Numbered from the stretch's first letter, positions 1 through 9,029 are shown. The stretch: DNA of 64,000 nucleotides from Chryseobacterium sp. JV274 (GCF_903969135.1 NZ_LR824569.1:2542001-2606000); one strand, 5' to 3'. Notes: generated by a model from the sequence alone, not told the origin. A program made the numbers and translations.

Positions 1-281
1 TGCGCCTCCTTAGGAATAACAAATGGAAGATTGCGGTGAATACCCAATGTGAAGCTTTCAACCTTGCCAGTAATAAAGGCAGTTTTTACGAATATTATAT
101 CACCAGAAACCGAATCTGGATGTGCAGATTATACGATGGAAATATAAAATATGTAACCAAAGAACGATGGAAATTCGCAAGGAAAGCACTTAAAAAAGGA
201 AAATTTTCTATGGCGAAAGCATACATTAAAGGTATATTAGACGGTCTTTATTCCAATTTAGAGAAAATAAAAAATGAGTAA
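1..281 (+). CDS. Glycosyltransferase family 2, C-terminal fragment (truncated by window start)
   Basis: The reading frame is open from base 3 to the stop at 279-281, so the 5' part lies outside the window. A GTG at 36 is only an internal codon. The visible 93 residues include a YYITRNRIW-like stretch, which resembles the membrane-proximal tail of rhamnosyltransferase-type GT2 enzymes (YYxxRNR), followed by a Lys-rich helical end. The stop overlaps the next start codon (ATG at 274) by 8 bases, so the two genes are probably translationally coupled in a surface-polysaccharide operon. The family call rests on the tail only; the catalytic domain is not visible. Confidence 0.6.
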   Translation, partial: RLLRNNKWKIAVNTQCEAFNLASNKGSFYEYYITRNRIWMCRLYDGNIKYVTKERWKFARKALKKGKFSMAKAYIKGILDGLYSNLEKIKNE

Positions 282-1158
282 TAAAAAAAATATTATTAAA
301 GTAGGATATCTTTTATCGTATGACTACTCTTACATCTTTACATCTCTTCAGCATATTTATGAGCATGCAGACTGTATCGTGATAAGCTATGATGCCAATA
401 ATAAAACATGGGCGGGAAATGACATCCATATTCCTGAAAATGTTTTTAGTGATATCAAAAAATTGGATATTAAGAATAAAATCATCTTTTATAAAGACAC
501 TTTTTTTATTGAAGGTATGCAGCCGATGGATCTGGAGACCAGACAAAGAAATATGATGGCTGAAAAGATGGGGTCTGCCGGATGGCATATCCAGATGGAT
601 GGTGATGAATATGCCTATGATTTCAAGGTATTAGCTCAGTTTTTGAAAAAAAATAAATTCTTATTGAAGAATCCAGCTAAAAATCCTTTTAATTTTCAGG
701 TAAACTTCGTTACATTATTCAAACATAATACTGAAGGTTTCTTCGTTATTACACCTTTTGATGAGAAGTGTATGCTTATTACAAACTATCCTAAATATGA
801 ATATGCCAGAAATACCAATAAGGGAAGAATTCTCCCATTAGATTTTTATTTAATTCATCAGTCCTGGGCGCGTGAAGAAATGGAAATTTCAGAAAAGATC
901 AATAACTGGGGGCATAAAAATGATTTTGACACTTCAAAATTTTTAAATTCCTGGAAAGAGGTCAATTCTGATAATTACAAAACATTCATAGATTTCCATC
1001 CATTATATAAAGGGATCTGGAAAGAACTTTCTTTTTTCCCGGCAAAAAACATTGATGAATTTATTCTGTCCTTTTCTAAGAAATATCCTCAGCAAAAACT
1101 CAATCTGAACTTATCTTTCACAAAAAAAATAAAGATGAGAATTAAAAGCCTTTTTTAA
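274..1158 (+). CDS. Putative glycosyltransferase-like protein
   Basis: A 294-residue soluble protein with no signal peptide. The N-terminal part reads like a nucleotide-sugar fold (VGYLLSYDYSYIF, then CIVISYDANN). A DGDEY motif near residue 110, after WHIQM, fits the metal-binding DxD of GT-A glycosyltransferases. The C-terminal part is basic and ends in KKIKMRIKSLF, which could associate with the membrane. The gene overlaps the upstream glycosyltransferase by 8 bases and is followed by a terminator, so it is the last gene of the operon. Its donor and acceptor cannot be inferred. GT-A membership is inferred from the DxD motif and the neighbourhood only. Confidence 0.55.
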   Translation: MSNKKNIIKVGYLLSYDYSYIFTSLQHIYEHADCIVISYDANNKTWAGNDIHIPENVFSDIKKLDIKNKIIFYKDTFFIEGMQPMDLETRQRNMMAEKMGSAGWHIQMDGDEYAYDFKVLAQFLKKNKFLLKNPAKNPFNFQVNFVTLFKHNTEGFFVITPFDEKCMLITNYPKYEYARNTNKGRILPLDFYLIHQSWAREEMEISEKINNWGHKNDFDTSKFLNSWKEVNSDNYKTFIDFHPLYKGIWKELSFFPAKNIDEFILSFSKKYPQQKLNLNLSFTKKIKMRIKSLF

Positions 1159-1178
1159 TTCCTTCAGACCAAAAATAT

Positions 1179-1212
1179 AAAGGCTAATGTTGTTGTAACA
1201 CTAGCCTTTTTT
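1179..1212. terminator. Bidirectional intrinsic terminator
   Basis: AAAGGCTA (1179-1186) pairs with TAGCCTTT (1202-1209). Inside it TGTT (1188-1191) also pairs with AACA (1197-1200). A T-run follows on the plus strand and an A-run precedes it, so it serves both convergent genes. Confidence 0.85.
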
Positions 1213-1213
1213 A

Positions 1214-2179
1214 TTATTTGATAAAAACATTCTCAAATTTCTCCATGACTGTCCGTGGATTGAAAAGTTCAGAATAACAATCCCAGTTTTTATCAGGATC
1301 CGGTTCAAAATTATTCAGAATCTGCAGGATATCTTTTTTATCGCTGTATAAGAACGCTTTATCTCCCAAAATCTCAAGATGTGACTTTTCATCAGATCCG
1401 GACCATGTTATAATAGGTTTATTTTTAATGGAAAACTCGCCTACCGCCATTCCGAAACTCTCTCCCTGTCTACGGGCATGCAAAAATGCATCAGAAGTAT
1501 TAATAAATTTCACTTTTCTTTCAACATCTGTTGTAGGAGGAAGGAAAATAATATTCTTGTAAGACCTGAAAAAGTTTTTCTTTACAAATGCATCGGTTCC
1601 CATAAAAACAAAATATATATTTTTATTTTTCAGGGCTGTTTTCTTTACAGCATCCATTACGAAATCTATATCAAAAGTTTCGGTTCCTCCGTATCTTGCA
1701 AATACCACAGCATCTTTCGGAATATTCAATTCGGCCCGAAGATCACCTCCTATTTCAGGAAGATCTACGATATGAGGAACAAAAGGAAGCTTTCCATCAC
1801 TCATGGTTTTTGCCAGCCATTCGGAGACATATGCGTAGACATCACCGTAAGGCTCATTATACTTAAAAACCGCATGAATAACCGTTTTAATAAGATCTTG
1901 TGGGGTATCCGTTTCCTTTTCACCAGATTTTATCGCATAAAAAAGATCAGCATTTGATTTCTTAATAAGAGCATCTCTTTCCTTTATATCACTATATCCA
2001 ACAACATTAAACCTCTTTTTAAAACGCCCGATAGCTTCTTCTGCATTATTCGGACTATTTTGGGGATAAAGAATCATTGATTCATTGCCAAGCATTTCCT
2101 CATTATAATAAGCGTAATCAAAAAGGGCATTGGAAGTCCCTCTATAACATAATTGATTTTCGTGGAAAATAATTTTCAT
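1214..2179 (-). CDS. Glycosyltransferase, GT-B fold (GT4-like)
   Basis: A 321-residue protein with the two-domain GT-B layout. The C-terminal domain contains the EX7E motif of GT4 retaining transferases (ESFGMAVGE, about residue 240) followed by KNKPIITW, and earlier the nucleotide-domain signature VVFARYGGTETFDID (about residue 160). It has no signal peptide or membrane span, so it is probably a cytoplasmic enzyme of surface-glycan assembly. It converges with the two glycosyltransferase genes at the left edge, which supports a polysaccharide locus. It has its own promoter, with an unusually long leader of about 140 bases. The sugar and acceptor are unknown. Confidence 0.7.
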   Translation of the reverse strand: MKIIFHENQLCYRGTSNALFDYAYYNEEMLGNESMILYPQNSPNNAEEAIGRFKKRFNVVGYSDIKERDALIKKSNADLFYAIKSGEKETDTPQDLIKTVIHAVFKYNEPYGDVYAYVSEWLAKTMSDGKLPFVPHIVDLPEIGGDLRAELNIPKDAVVFARYGGTETFDIDFVMDAVKKTALKNKNIYFVFMGTDAFVKKNFFRSYKNIIFLPPTTDVERKVKFINTSDAFLHARRQGESFGMAVGEFSIKNKPIITWSGSDEKSHLEILGDKAFLYSDKKDILQILNNFEPDPDKNWDCYSELFNPRTVMEKFENVFIK

Positions 2180-2327
2180 TTGTTAGTAAATAAGTTAAAT
2201 TATTTAGCTTCTATCCTATTCAATGACAGAAACAGGAATACGATAATCTTATTTCTGTAGTTTCTGACACAGATTTCATCTGTAAAGACAAAATGCTCTT
2301 TCATTGATAAACTAAACTTATAAGGTA

Positions 2328-2335
2328 CAAAAATA
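2328..2335 (-). promoter_or_regulatory. Candidate -7 box TATTTTTG for the GT4-like gene
   Basis: The minus strand reads TATTTTTG, a match to TAnnTTTG. It leaves 148 bases before the start codon at 2179, the longest leader in the window. Within it CAGAAAC (about 2227) can pair with GTTTCTG (about 2259), and CAGAT/ATCTG forms a small hairpin near 2270-2282. The gap 2180-2485 holds no gene: only this promoter and leader and the MACPF terminator. Confidence 0.5.
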
Positions 2336-2434
2336 CATTTTTAATGATAAGACTGCCGGAAATATTCTTTCAGTGTTCCTAATATCAACGAAAATATTTT
2401 ACAAATATTTATTTTGGTTTTTCGTTGTATAAAG

Positions 2435-2466
2435 AAACCGTCTCAAAGCTGAGACGGTTTTTTGTA
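2435..2466. terminator. Intrinsic terminator downstream of the MACPF gene
   Basis: A perfect 11-bp stem, AAACCGTCTCA (2435-2445) with TGAGACGGTTT (2450-2460), and a four-base loop. The T-run is better on the plus strand, but the minus-strand MACPF gene ending at 2486 is the natural client. Confidence 0.8.
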
Positions 2467-2485
2467 AAATATTAATATTATCTAG

Positions 2486-3874
2486 TTAGTATGCGTAGAA
2501 TTCAATTCCTTCAGAAACATAACCAGAAGGTCTTACACTTGATCTTGAATAATAATGATCTTTCCCATTCCAATATCTATAAATAGGAACTGTATTAGGC
2601 TGTTGAGTAGCAAAAGCATTAAACTCAATTCCCTCATCTACATACCCCTGATAATATCCAGGAGTTTTTGTATAGTAGTGATCTTTCCCATTATAATATC
2701 TATAAACAGGAACTGTATTTGGAGCTTTATATAAGAATGCGTTGAACTCTGTTCCTTCATAAGAATAGCCACTGTAGCTTCCCGGAGTTTTTGTATAATA
2801 ATGATCTACTCCGTTGTAATATCTGTATACCGGAATGGTATTGAATTCCATATAAACTTTATTGTCTATCAGATACTGATCTACATAAGCCTTAAGCTGA
2901 GCTTTTTTAGCAGCATCTTTCACTAAGTCATAGATAATAACCAATCCGTTGTTTCCGAAATCTACCAAAACAGAATTGCTCGTATTAGAGCTGTTCTGCC
3001 AGTTGGAAAAGTTGATTTTTGGATTTGACATATCAAGATTCAGTTCTCCTAATAACCCTTTTGATGGATCTCCTCCTCTTGTTTTAAAGGATAATTTTTT
3101 AGAATAGTTCATAGAGGATTCTGAAGTATTCACATCATTGGTTACATCTACATCAAAGATATCTTTCATTCCTACTTTTACTCCAATTCTTGCAGCACGG
3201 TCACGGCTCTGGCTTCTTGTTTCCGCCTGGAATAAAACATCAAGTTTTGCTCCTGTATAGATATCAAGTGTTACGTGAGTTCCATAGTCCTGTACAATTT
3301 GTTGTGGCGTTTTTGTCTGCAGATCCTGAACAAATTCTGGAGTAAGATAGTCTCCCAACATGTCTGTAGTTGCATTGAATCTTACTCTTTTTTGTTTAAT
3401 GGTAAGGTTATAACTTCCGTAGATGTATTTTCCTTCAAACTTATTGTTTGTAGTTACTGCAGAGTTAAATCCTACTGAAAGTGTTTTCTTGAATAATGGA
3501 ATACCGGCAGTAACATTCACTTTGGTTGAAACCATTTTAGAATATGCCTCAGCATTTTCACCATATTCTTCAGTATATTCCTGTGAGAAAGTGTTTTCGC
3601 TGATCAATCTGTTTGTCTGCTCCACTTTAAAACGATCAATATCAATCACTTTAAAACCAGCTGCAGTTGCATTGGCATATTCACCGGCAACATTATAACC
3701 ATGCCCTAAGACATCGTAAATTCCGTCTCCTGCAAATTTGGCTGCTGATAATCGGTGATTAGCTTTTGCCGCCGGGCTTTCAGGTGTTGCCTCATTGCTC
3801 AGTTCTTCCGTTGAACATGAACTCATGAAAAGCATCAGTAAACTACTGAAGCAAAATAAAATTTGTTTTTTCAT
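2486..3874 (-). CDS. MACPF-domain lipoprotein with three C-terminal repeats
   Basis: A 462-residue protein. A lipoprotein signal peptide ends in SSC (Cys20), giving an exported, lipid-anchored product. The central region (about 60-330) has the membrane-attack-complex/perforin signature YGTHV (about 200) within a beta-rich context. Residues 345-462 are three repeats of about 40 residues beginning NT[VI]P[VI]YRY and containing DHYY and EG-EF, resembling the DUF5648-type repeat found on secreted lectin-like or hydrolase proteins. By analogy with Bacteroidales secreted MACPF toxins, it may act on competing bacteria or host membranes. That is inference: no immunity gene is evident and no target is known. 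The -7 box lies 22 bases before the ATG. Confidence 0.8.
   Translation of the reverse strand: MKKQILFCFSSLLMLFMSSCSTEELSNEATPESPAAKANHRLSAAKFAGDGIYDVLGHGYNVAGEYANATAAGFKVIDIDRFKVEQTNRLISENTFSQEYTEEYGENAEAYSKMVSTKVNVTAGIPLFKKTLSVGFNSAVTTNNKFEGKYIYGSYNLTIKQKRVRFNATTDMLGDYLTPEFVQDLQTKTPQQIVQDYGTHVTLDIYTGAKLDVLFQAETRSQSRDRAARIGVKVGMKDIFDVDVTNDVNTSESSMNYSKKLSFKTRGGDPSKGLLGELNLDMSNPKINFSNWQNSSNTSNSVLVDFGNNGLVIIYDLVKDAAKKAQLKAYVDQYLIDNKVYMEFNTIPVYRYYNGVDHYYTKTPGSYSGYSYEGTEFNAFLYKAPNTVPVYRYYNGKDHYYTKTPGYYQGYVDEGIEFNAFATQQPNTVPIYRYWNGKDHYYSRSSVRPSGYVSEGIEFYAY
2489..2842 (-). repeat. Three tandem ~40-residue protein repeats in the MACPF protein
   Basis: Residues 345-385, 386-426 and 427-462 align with each other: NT-P-YRY-NG-DHYY, then GY---EG-EF-A. 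The last unit is the most diverged (YSRSSVRPSGY). Tandem aromatic-rich units of this kind usually mediate carbohydrate or surface binding; here that is inference. Confidence 0.8.
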
Positions 3875-3896
3875 AGTATTAATTAAAAGTTTCCGG

Positions 3897-3904
3897 CAAA
3901 TATA
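3897..3904 (-). promoter_or_regulatory. -7 box TATATTTG of the MACPF gene
   Basis: The minus strand reads TATATTTG, an exact TAnnTTTG match ending 22 bases before the ATG at 3874. Confidence 0.6.
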
Positions 3905-3937
3905 ATATTCAACACTTAGTGAAAAAAGGAATCACAC

Positions 3938-4020
3938 AATGATATATATCATTATTTAGTGAATTCAAATATGGTTTAACACACCATTAATAAAGAAACA
4001 ATATATCATTTATTTGTGAT
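3938..4020. promoter_or_regulatory. Palindrome and direct repeat upstream of the MACPF gene
   Basis: AATGATATATATCATT at 3938-3953 is a perfect 16-base palindrome. The half ATATATCATT recurs at 4001-4010, and the following bases are also similar (TTTAGTGA, TTTGTGAT). The rest of the 3875-4289 gap is very AT-rich with no gene. The layout suits a dimeric regulator, but AT-rich DNA produces palindromes by chance. Confidence 0.35.
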
Positions 4021-4289
4021 TTAATAACAAAAACAAATTATAAAAACCAACTTTATTACATCCATTAGAAGACACAAACATTAATATAATACTTTTCCTT
4101 TATGAGCTTAATTTTCATAATATGATCAGTCATACATGATCCTCCATGAATTAAAATCATAATCCGAAATAATAAGATTGAAAGCTTTAAAACAGTATTT
4201 CACGAAAATCCGCAGAAATAAATACAAAAATTGGAATTAAAAAAAAGAATACCAGGTCATAAATCACCTCTTAAACGCATAATTTTAAG

Positions 4290-4297
4290 TAAATTTG
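4290..4297 (+). promoter_or_regulatory. -7 box TAAATTTG of gltX
   Basis: Exact TAnnTTTG match, 17 bases before the ATG at 4315. Because it lies downstream of the possible TTG start at 4231, it argues for the ATG. Confidence 0.65.
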
Positions 4298-4314
4298 CAA
4301 AAATTAAAATTGAA

Positions 4315-5823
4315 ATGGAGAAAGTAAGAGTACGTTTTGCTCCAAGTCCTACAGGACCATTACATTTGGGAGGCGTAAGAACCGCATTATATGATTATCT
4401 TTTTGCTAAAAACCAGGGAGGGGAATTTGTATTGAGAATTGAAGATACAGATACTGCCAGATATGTGGAAGGAGCTGAAGAATATATTGAAGAAGCTTTG
4501 GAATGGTGCGGAATCATCCCGGATGAAAGTCCTAAGAAAGGAGGAAAATTTGCTCCTTACAGACAGTCTGAAAGAAGAGACATCTATGACCGCTATACGG
4601 AGCAGATTTTAAAAACAGATTATGCTTATATTGCTTTTGATACTGCAGAAGAACTGGATGCCATTCGTGCACAATATGAAGCCAAAGGTGATGTTTTCTC
4701 ATATGACAATAAAACAAGAAACGGTCTTAGAAACAGCCTGACACTTTCTGAAGAAGAAGTTAAAAAACTACTAGACGAAAAGACTCCGTATGTCGTAAGA
4801 TTCAAAATGCCTGTTGACAGAGTATTAAATCTTGAGGATATCATTCGTGGAAAATTCTCTGTAAATACAAATACTTTAGATGATAAAGTTTTGGTAAAGA
4901 ATGACGGAATGCCGACTTATCATTTCGCCAACATCATTGATGACCATGAAATGGAAATCTCTCACGTCATCCGTGGAGAAGAATGGCTGCCATCTTTAGG
5001 ACTCCACACTTTATTATATGAAGCAATGCAGTGGGAAGCACCACAGTTTGCACACCTTTCTTTAATTTTAAAACCTGAAGGAAAAGGAAAACTAAGTAAA
5101 AGAGATGGAGATAAATTTGGATTTCCGGTATTCCCGCTTGACTTCAAAGATCCAGCTACTGGCATAGTTTCCAAAGGATACAGAGAAAACGGTTATCTTC
5201 CTGATGCTTTCATCAATATGGTAGCATTATTGGGATGGTCTCCGGCAGATGATAAAGAAATTCTTCCTTTAGAGGAAATGATTAAGGAATTTGACCTTCA
5301 TAAAGTACATAAAGCGGGAGCAAGATTTAGTAAAGAAAAATCGGAGTGGTTCAACCATCAGTATATTCAGATGAAATCTGACGAAGAGCTTCTTCAGATA
5401 TTGAAAAACACAGCTATTGATTTTGCAGGAGCTTCTGATGAAAAACTGTTGAAAGTAATTCATCTGATGAAAGAAAGAGCAACTTTCCCTAAAGACATCT
5501 ATGAAAACGGAAAATTCTTCTTTGAAGCTCCGGCTTCTTATGATGAAAAAGCATCTAAAAAAGCATGGAATGATGAAACATCTGCAATTTTAGCAGAATT
5601 GGCATCAGCTTTTGCATCTACAGACTTTACTTCAGAGACATTGAAACATACAATGCATGATTTCGCGGAAAGCAAAGGACTGGGTATGGGTAAAGTAATG
5701 ATGCCGCTACGTTTGGCTTTAGTAGGAGAATTAAAAGGACCGGACGTTCCCGATATCCTGGAAACCCTTGGTAAAGAGGAAAGTACCTCCAGAATAAGCA
5801 ATGCTATAAATAATTTTAAATAG
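4315..5823 (+). CDS. gltX: Glutamyl-tRNA synthetase
   Basis: Charges tRNA-Glu with glutamate in the cytoplasm (class I aminoacyl-tRNA synthetase). The chosen ATG gives 502 residues starting [14 protein letters not shown], the expected family N-terminus. The HIGH-type motif is PLHLGG (about residue 15) and the KMSKS-type motif is KLSKRDG (about 260). The frame stays open upstream to a TTG at 4231, but those 28 extra residues would cover the promoter and do not look like the family. The length is normal. accA follows after 49 bases with its own -7 box. Confidence 0.96.
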   Translation: MEKVRVRFAPSPTGPLHLGGVRTALYDYLFAKNQGGEFVLRIEDTDTARYVEGAEEYIEEALEWCGIIPDESPKKGGKFAPYRQSERRDIYDRYTEQILKTDYAYIAFDTAEELDAIRAQYEAKGDVFSYDNKTRNGLRNSLTLSEEEVKKLLDEKTPYVVRFKMPVDRVLNLEDIIRGKFSVNTNTLDDKVLVKNDGMPTYHFANIIDDHEMEISHVIRGEEWLPSLGLHTLLYEAMQWEAPQFAHLSLILKPEGKGKLSKRDGDKFGFPVFPLDFKDPATGIVSKGYRENGYLPDAFINMVALLGWSPADDKEILPLEEMIKEFDLHKVHKAGARFSKEKSEWFNHQYIQMKSDEELLQILKNTAIDFAGASDEKLLKVIHLMKERATFPKDIYENGKFFFEAPASYDEKASKKAWNDETSAILAELASAFASTDFTSETLKHTMHDFAESKGLGMGKVMMPLRLALVGELKGPDVPDILETLGKEESTSRISNAINNFK

Positions 5824-5841
5824 AATAACCATAATTTTTCA

Positions 5842-5849
5842 TACATTTG
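5842..5849 (+). promoter_or_regulatory. -7 box TACATTTG of accA
   Basis: TAnnTTTG match, 23 bases before the accA ATG. Confidence 0.55.
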
Positions 5850-5872
5850 AAAGATTTAATTTACTTCAAGAA

Positions 5873-6829
5873 ATGGAATATTTAAGTTTCGAACTTCCTA
5901 TCAAAGAATTGATGGATCAATACCAGACGTGTTCTTTAGTAGGAGAAGAAAGTGGTGTTGATGTAAAATTAGCATGCAGCCAGATTGAGGATAAGATTTT
6001 AGAAAAGAAAAAAGAAATCTATGGAAATCTTACACCTTGGCAAAGAGTACAACTGTCCCGTCACCCGGATCGTCCTTATACATTGGATTATATCAACGGA
6101 ATGGCAGACAAAGGCAGTTTCTTAGAACTTCATGGAGATAGAAATTTCGCTGATGATCCGGCAATGATTGGAGGATTGATTACCCTTGATGGTCAAAAAG
6201 TAATGATCATAGGGACTCAAAAAGGAAGAACAACTAAAGAAAGACAGTACAGAAGATTTGGGATGCCAAATCCTGAGGGATACAGAAAAGCTTTAAGACT
6301 AATGAAGCTTGCTGAAAAATTCAATATTCCTGTGGTAACTTTGGTAGATACACCGGGAGCATATCCAGGATTGGAAGCTGAAGAAAGAGGACAGGGAGAA
6401 GCTATTGCAAGAAATATTTTTGAAATGGTTCAGCTGAAAACTCCTATCTTCACTTACATCATTGGAGAAGGTGCCAGTGGTGGTGCATTAGGAATAGGTG
6501 TTGGAAATAAAGTGTATATGTTGGAAAATACATGGTATACTGTAATTGCACCGGAAAGTTGCTCTTCTATCTTATGGAGAAACTGGGATCACAAGGAAGA
6601 TGCAGCCAATGCATTGAACCTTACTCCAGCAGATGCCTTAAGAGAAAAGTTCATCGACGGAATCATTGAGGAACCACTTGGTGGAGCTCAGTATGATCAG
6701 GAGACTACCTACCTAAATCTGAAAAATTCAATTTTACAAAACATCAAAGCTTTCTCCAAATTTACAGGACAGGAGCTTGAAACCCAGAGACAAGATAAAT
6801 TCATTGCGATGGGTCAGTTTAAAGGATAA
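5873..6829 (+). CDS. accA: Acetyl-CoA carboxylase carboxyltransferase, subunit alpha
   Basis: Transfers the carboxyl group from carboxybiotin to acetyl-CoA to form malonyl-CoA, the first committed step of fatty-acid synthesis, as an alpha2-beta2 complex with AccD. The 318 residues match the family length. Recognisable parts are the N-terminal helices ([19 protein letters not shown]), the crotonase-fold core with [16 protein letters not shown] and the oxyanion-hole stretch [12 protein letters not shown], and the C-terminal [14 protein letters not shown]. No other acc gene is in the window. It ends at a strong bidirectional terminator. Confidence 0.97.
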   Translation: MEYLSFELPIKELMDQYQTCSLVGEESGVDVKLACSQIEDKILEKKKEIYGNLTPWQRVQLSRHPDRPYTLDYINGMADKGSFLELHGDRNFADDPAMIGGLITLDGQKVMIIGTQKGRTTKERQYRRFGMPNPEGYRKALRLMKLAEKFNIPVVTLVDTPGAYPGLEAEERGQGEAIARNIFEMVQLKTPIFTYIIGEGASGGALGIGVGNKVYMLENTWYTVIAPESCSSILWRNWDHKEDAANALNLTPADALREKFIDGIIEEPLGGAQYDQETTYLNLKNSILQNIKAFSKFTGQELETQRQDKFIAMGQFKG

Positions 6830-6833
6830 AAAT

Positions 6834-6868
6834 AAAAAGGTTAAGAATTTCTTCTTAACCTTTTTTAC
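6834..6868. terminator. Bidirectional terminator between accA and the convergent gene
   Basis: A 14-bp stem (6834-6847 with 6852-6865) built around AGGTTAAGAA/TTCTTAACCT with a four-base loop, A-run on one side and T-run on the other. Confidence 0.9.
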
Positions 6869-6885
6869 TTTAGCTTTCTTCTATT

Positions 6886-7671
6886 CTAATCTGCAACATT
6901 AAGTGCTATTTCAATATCCTGGCTAATCTTTTTCAAAGCAGAATATTTGGCATCACATACCATTGTTGTCATGACATACTCTCCTTTATCTACCAGAATA
7001 AAGTTCTCTCCTTTTGCAGGAACACTCAGATTATAATATTTTTTACCGCTTATCTTTACAATAAGATTGCAGGTAGATCTGTTTTTAATATTGATATAAG
7101 CTTCATTTTTGCTAGTGTCATTATTAAAAAGATGGGTAAGCATTGCTGCTGTTCTTTTATTTTCTTCACTTGGGCCTGCTTTAGATGCTCCTGTAGAAGT
7201 ACCGGCACTTTTTGCTGAGCCGGCAGAACCTACCGATGCAAACGTAGTTGTTCTTCTTTCTTCTTTTAAAGCTTCAATAGCAGCTGCTGTATTATTAGAA
7301 ACAGGCTTGCCATTCGCTGTATAAGTTTTATTTGCAGCAAGTGTTTTACCGCTGTTTAACTCATTATTCTTAACGATATTTTCAATTTTTTCTTTACTGA
7401 TTGGTCTAATTGTAGGTTTTGCTTCCGGAGAATTACCTGCCATAATAATATCAATAAGTTTTCTTTTAAAATAATCAGTTTTAGCATGTCCAGGATTCTG
7501 CTTCAAAAAGCCTGCAATTACTCTGGCTTCTTTTGAAATCTCAGCTTCCTGCTCTGTATAGATAATTACAGTTTCTTTTTCAACAACAGCTTTAGATTTT
7601 GTTTTTTTCTTTTTTTGGGAAAAACCAAGTGAGAAAATGCATATAAATAGAAGGAATAAGATTTTTTTCAT
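6886..7671 (-). CDS. Secreted protein of an expanded unknown family (DUF6759-like), paralog 1
   Basis: 261 residues. The signal peptide is MKKILFLLFICIFSLGFSQ, followed by a Lys-rich patch, a low-complexity Ala/Ser/Gly linker (about 145-170) and a C-terminal domain of about 85 residues (about 175-260). That domain is shared with the products at 16646, 18204 and 18912: a helix ending in HLFNND, then NxSxCN, then G-KYY-LSVPAKGENF, then a second Cys (VCDAKY). The two cysteines could form a disulfide. I recall a Chryseobacterium family named DUF6759 with this look but cannot verify the name. Function unknown; periplasmic or outer-membrane location is inferred. It is divergent from tsf. Confidence 0.7.
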   Translation of the reverse strand: MKKILFLLFICIFSLGFSQKKKKTKSKAVVEKETVIIYTEQEAEISKEARVIAGFLKQNPGHAKTDYFKRKLIDIIMAGNSPEAKPTIRPISKEKIENIVKNNELNSGKTLAANKTYTANGKPVSNNTAAAIEALKEERRTTTFASVGSAGSAKSAGTSTGASKAGPSEENKRTAAMLTHLFNNDTSKNEAYINIKNRSTCNLIVKISGKKYYNLSVPAKGENFILVDKGEYVMTTMVCDAKYSALKKISQDIEIALNVAD

Positions 7672-7746
7672 TAATCAAATCTTTAAAATAGTATTAAATA
7701 TATTAATAACGTGAAAAGTCATTTTTTAGTTTATCATTAAAATCAT

Positions 7747-7754
7747 TATCTTTG
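7747..7754 (+). promoter_or_regulatory. -7 box TATCTTTG of tsf
   Basis: Exact TAnnTTTG match with 62 bases before the ATG, a longer leader than for most genes here. ATTTAAG (about 7767) and CTTAAAT (about 7792) in the leader could pair. tsf therefore has its own promoter and is not read from rpsB. Confidence 0.65.
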
Positions 7755-7816
7755 CACTGCTCTAAATTTAAGCTAAAAATTAATACTAATCTTAAATAAA
7801 AAAAATAATAGATATT

Positions 7817-8641
7817 ATGTCTTATACACCAGCTGCTGCAGACGTAGCAAAATTGAGAAACCAAACAGGTGCAGGTATGATGGACTGCAAGAAAGCTCTA
7901 GTTGAAGCTGAAGGAGACTTCGAAAAAGCGGTAGATATCCTTAGAAAAAAAGGACAAAAAGTTGCTGCTAACAGAGCTGACAGAGAATCTGCTGAAGGTG
8001 CAGTAATCGCAAGAGTAAACGAAGACAACACTTTAGGTGTAGTTATCTCTCTAAACTGCGAAACTGACTTCGTTGCTAAAAATGAAGCTTTCATCGAGCT
8101 AGCTTACGAATTAGCTGAGATGGCTATCTTCGCTGCTACTAAAGAAGAGCTTTTAGCTACTGATTTCCACGGAATGACTGTTGCTGAGAAATTAGTAGAG
8201 CAAACAGGAGTTATCGGTGAGAAAATCGAAATCGGATCTTTCGAAAGAATCCAGGGAGATTTCTTAGGAGCTTACATCCACGCTGGAAACAAAATCGCTG
8301 CAATCTCTTCTCTTTCTGCTAAAGTAGACGGAGCTGACGAAGCTGCTAAAGCTGTTTCTATGCAGGTTGCTGCTATGAACCCAATTGCTTTGGACGAAAC
8401 AAGAGTTTCTCAGGAGACTATTGATAAAGAATTAGAGATCGAAAGACATAAACTTACTGAAGAAGGTAAGCCTGCTAACATTATCGACAATATCCTTAAA
8501 GGTAAAATGCAGAGATTCTACAAAGATAACACTTTGGTACACCAGGACTTCATTAAAGACGGAAGTATCTCAGTTGCTGATTATGTAAAATCTGTAAATG
8601 CAGATCTAAAAGTAACAGGATTTGTAAGAGTAAGCCTATAA
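7817..8641 (+). CDS. tsf: Translation elongation factor Ts
   Basis: Nucleotide-exchange factor that regenerates EF-Tu-GTP. 274 residues. The N-terminal UBA-like domain has VAKLRNQTGAGMMDCKKALVEAEGD; the core TDFVAKNEAF motif follows at about residue 80, then the dimerisation domains. Codon use is strongly biased (AAC, TTC, GCT), as expected for a highly expressed gene. In most bacteria tsf directly follows rpsB; here rpsB is 11 kb away on the opposite strand. The gene is monocistronic between its own promoter and a strong terminator. Confidence 0.97.
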   Translation: MSYTPAAADVAKLRNQTGAGMMDCKKALVEAEGDFEKAVDILRKKGQKVAANRADRESAEGAVIARVNEDNTLGVVISLNCETDFVAKNEAFIELAYELAEMAIFAATKEELLATDFHGMTVAEKLVEQTGVIGEKIEIGSFERIQGDFLGAYIHAGNKIAAISSLSAKVDGADEAAKAVSMQVAAMNPIALDETRVSQETIDKELEIERHKLTEEGKPANIIDNILKGKMQRFYKDNTLVHQDFIKDGSISVADYVKSVNADLKVTGFVRVSL

Positions 8642-8666
8642 GCTTATTATCTTCAAAAAAATATTG

Positions 8667-8697
8667 AATCCCGGTGAATTTCACCGGGATTTTTTTA
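8667..8697 (+). terminator. Intrinsic terminator of tsf
   Basis: ATCCCGGTGA (8668-8677) pairs with TCACCGGGAT (8681-8690), three-base loop, then seven Ts. Confidence 0.92.
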
Positions 8698-8999
8698 TTC
8701 ACAAAACCCTTCAACTACAATATTACACAAACTGATATCGGGCGGAATTAAGCAGAATCTCACCATTGAAGCTGCTGGCCGGTAAAGAGCATCCATTTAT
8801 AAGCCTTTCTGATAAAATTGTATTCATCGGAAAATCGAATAAAATAAGTCCTAATAAAGAGATATATTTACATATTATCAGACAGACTGATTTGAAATCG
8901 AATTACCAGTTTCATATTCAAGATGGCATTTATTTAAAAATTGGTAATATTTTTTTAACATTTATTTACATTTTATTAAAAGTATTTCATTTTTTATTT
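8698..8999. other. Intergenic stretch without a convincing gene
   Basis: Between the tsf terminator and the next promoter. A 78-codon open frame (8766-9002) runs into the promoter, ends in an AT-driven Phe/Ile/Leu tail, and has no recognisable motif or start signal. I treat it as chance. The part around 8735-8790 is less AT-rich than its surroundings and could be a decayed gene fragment. Confidence 0.4.
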
Positions 9000-9007
9000 T
9001 AATTTTG
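9000..9007 (+). promoter_or_regulatory. -7 box TAATTTTG
   Basis: TAnnTTTG match 22 bases before the ATG at 9030. Confidence 0.6.
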
Positions 9008-9029
9008 TAGAAATCCTAATTCCATACAC

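Noticed and set aside
1478-1957. 159-codon open frame opposite the GT4-like gene
   Set aside because: Antisense shadow; Cys/Phe/Ile-rich without domain signature, while the other strand shows an EX7E motif.
2489-2842. CRISPR-like periodicity in the MACPF 3' region
   Set aside because: The ~120-base repeats are in frame and encode protein repeats; there are no short identical direct repeats with unique spacers.
4231-4314. N-terminal extension of gltX from a TTG codon
   Set aside because: It would cover the TAAATTTG promoter, and family members start at [14 protein letters not shown].
8766-9002. 78-codon open frame before the first giant T9SS gene
   Set aside because: It overlaps the downstream -7 box, has an AT-driven hydrophobic tail, no start signal and no recognisable motif.
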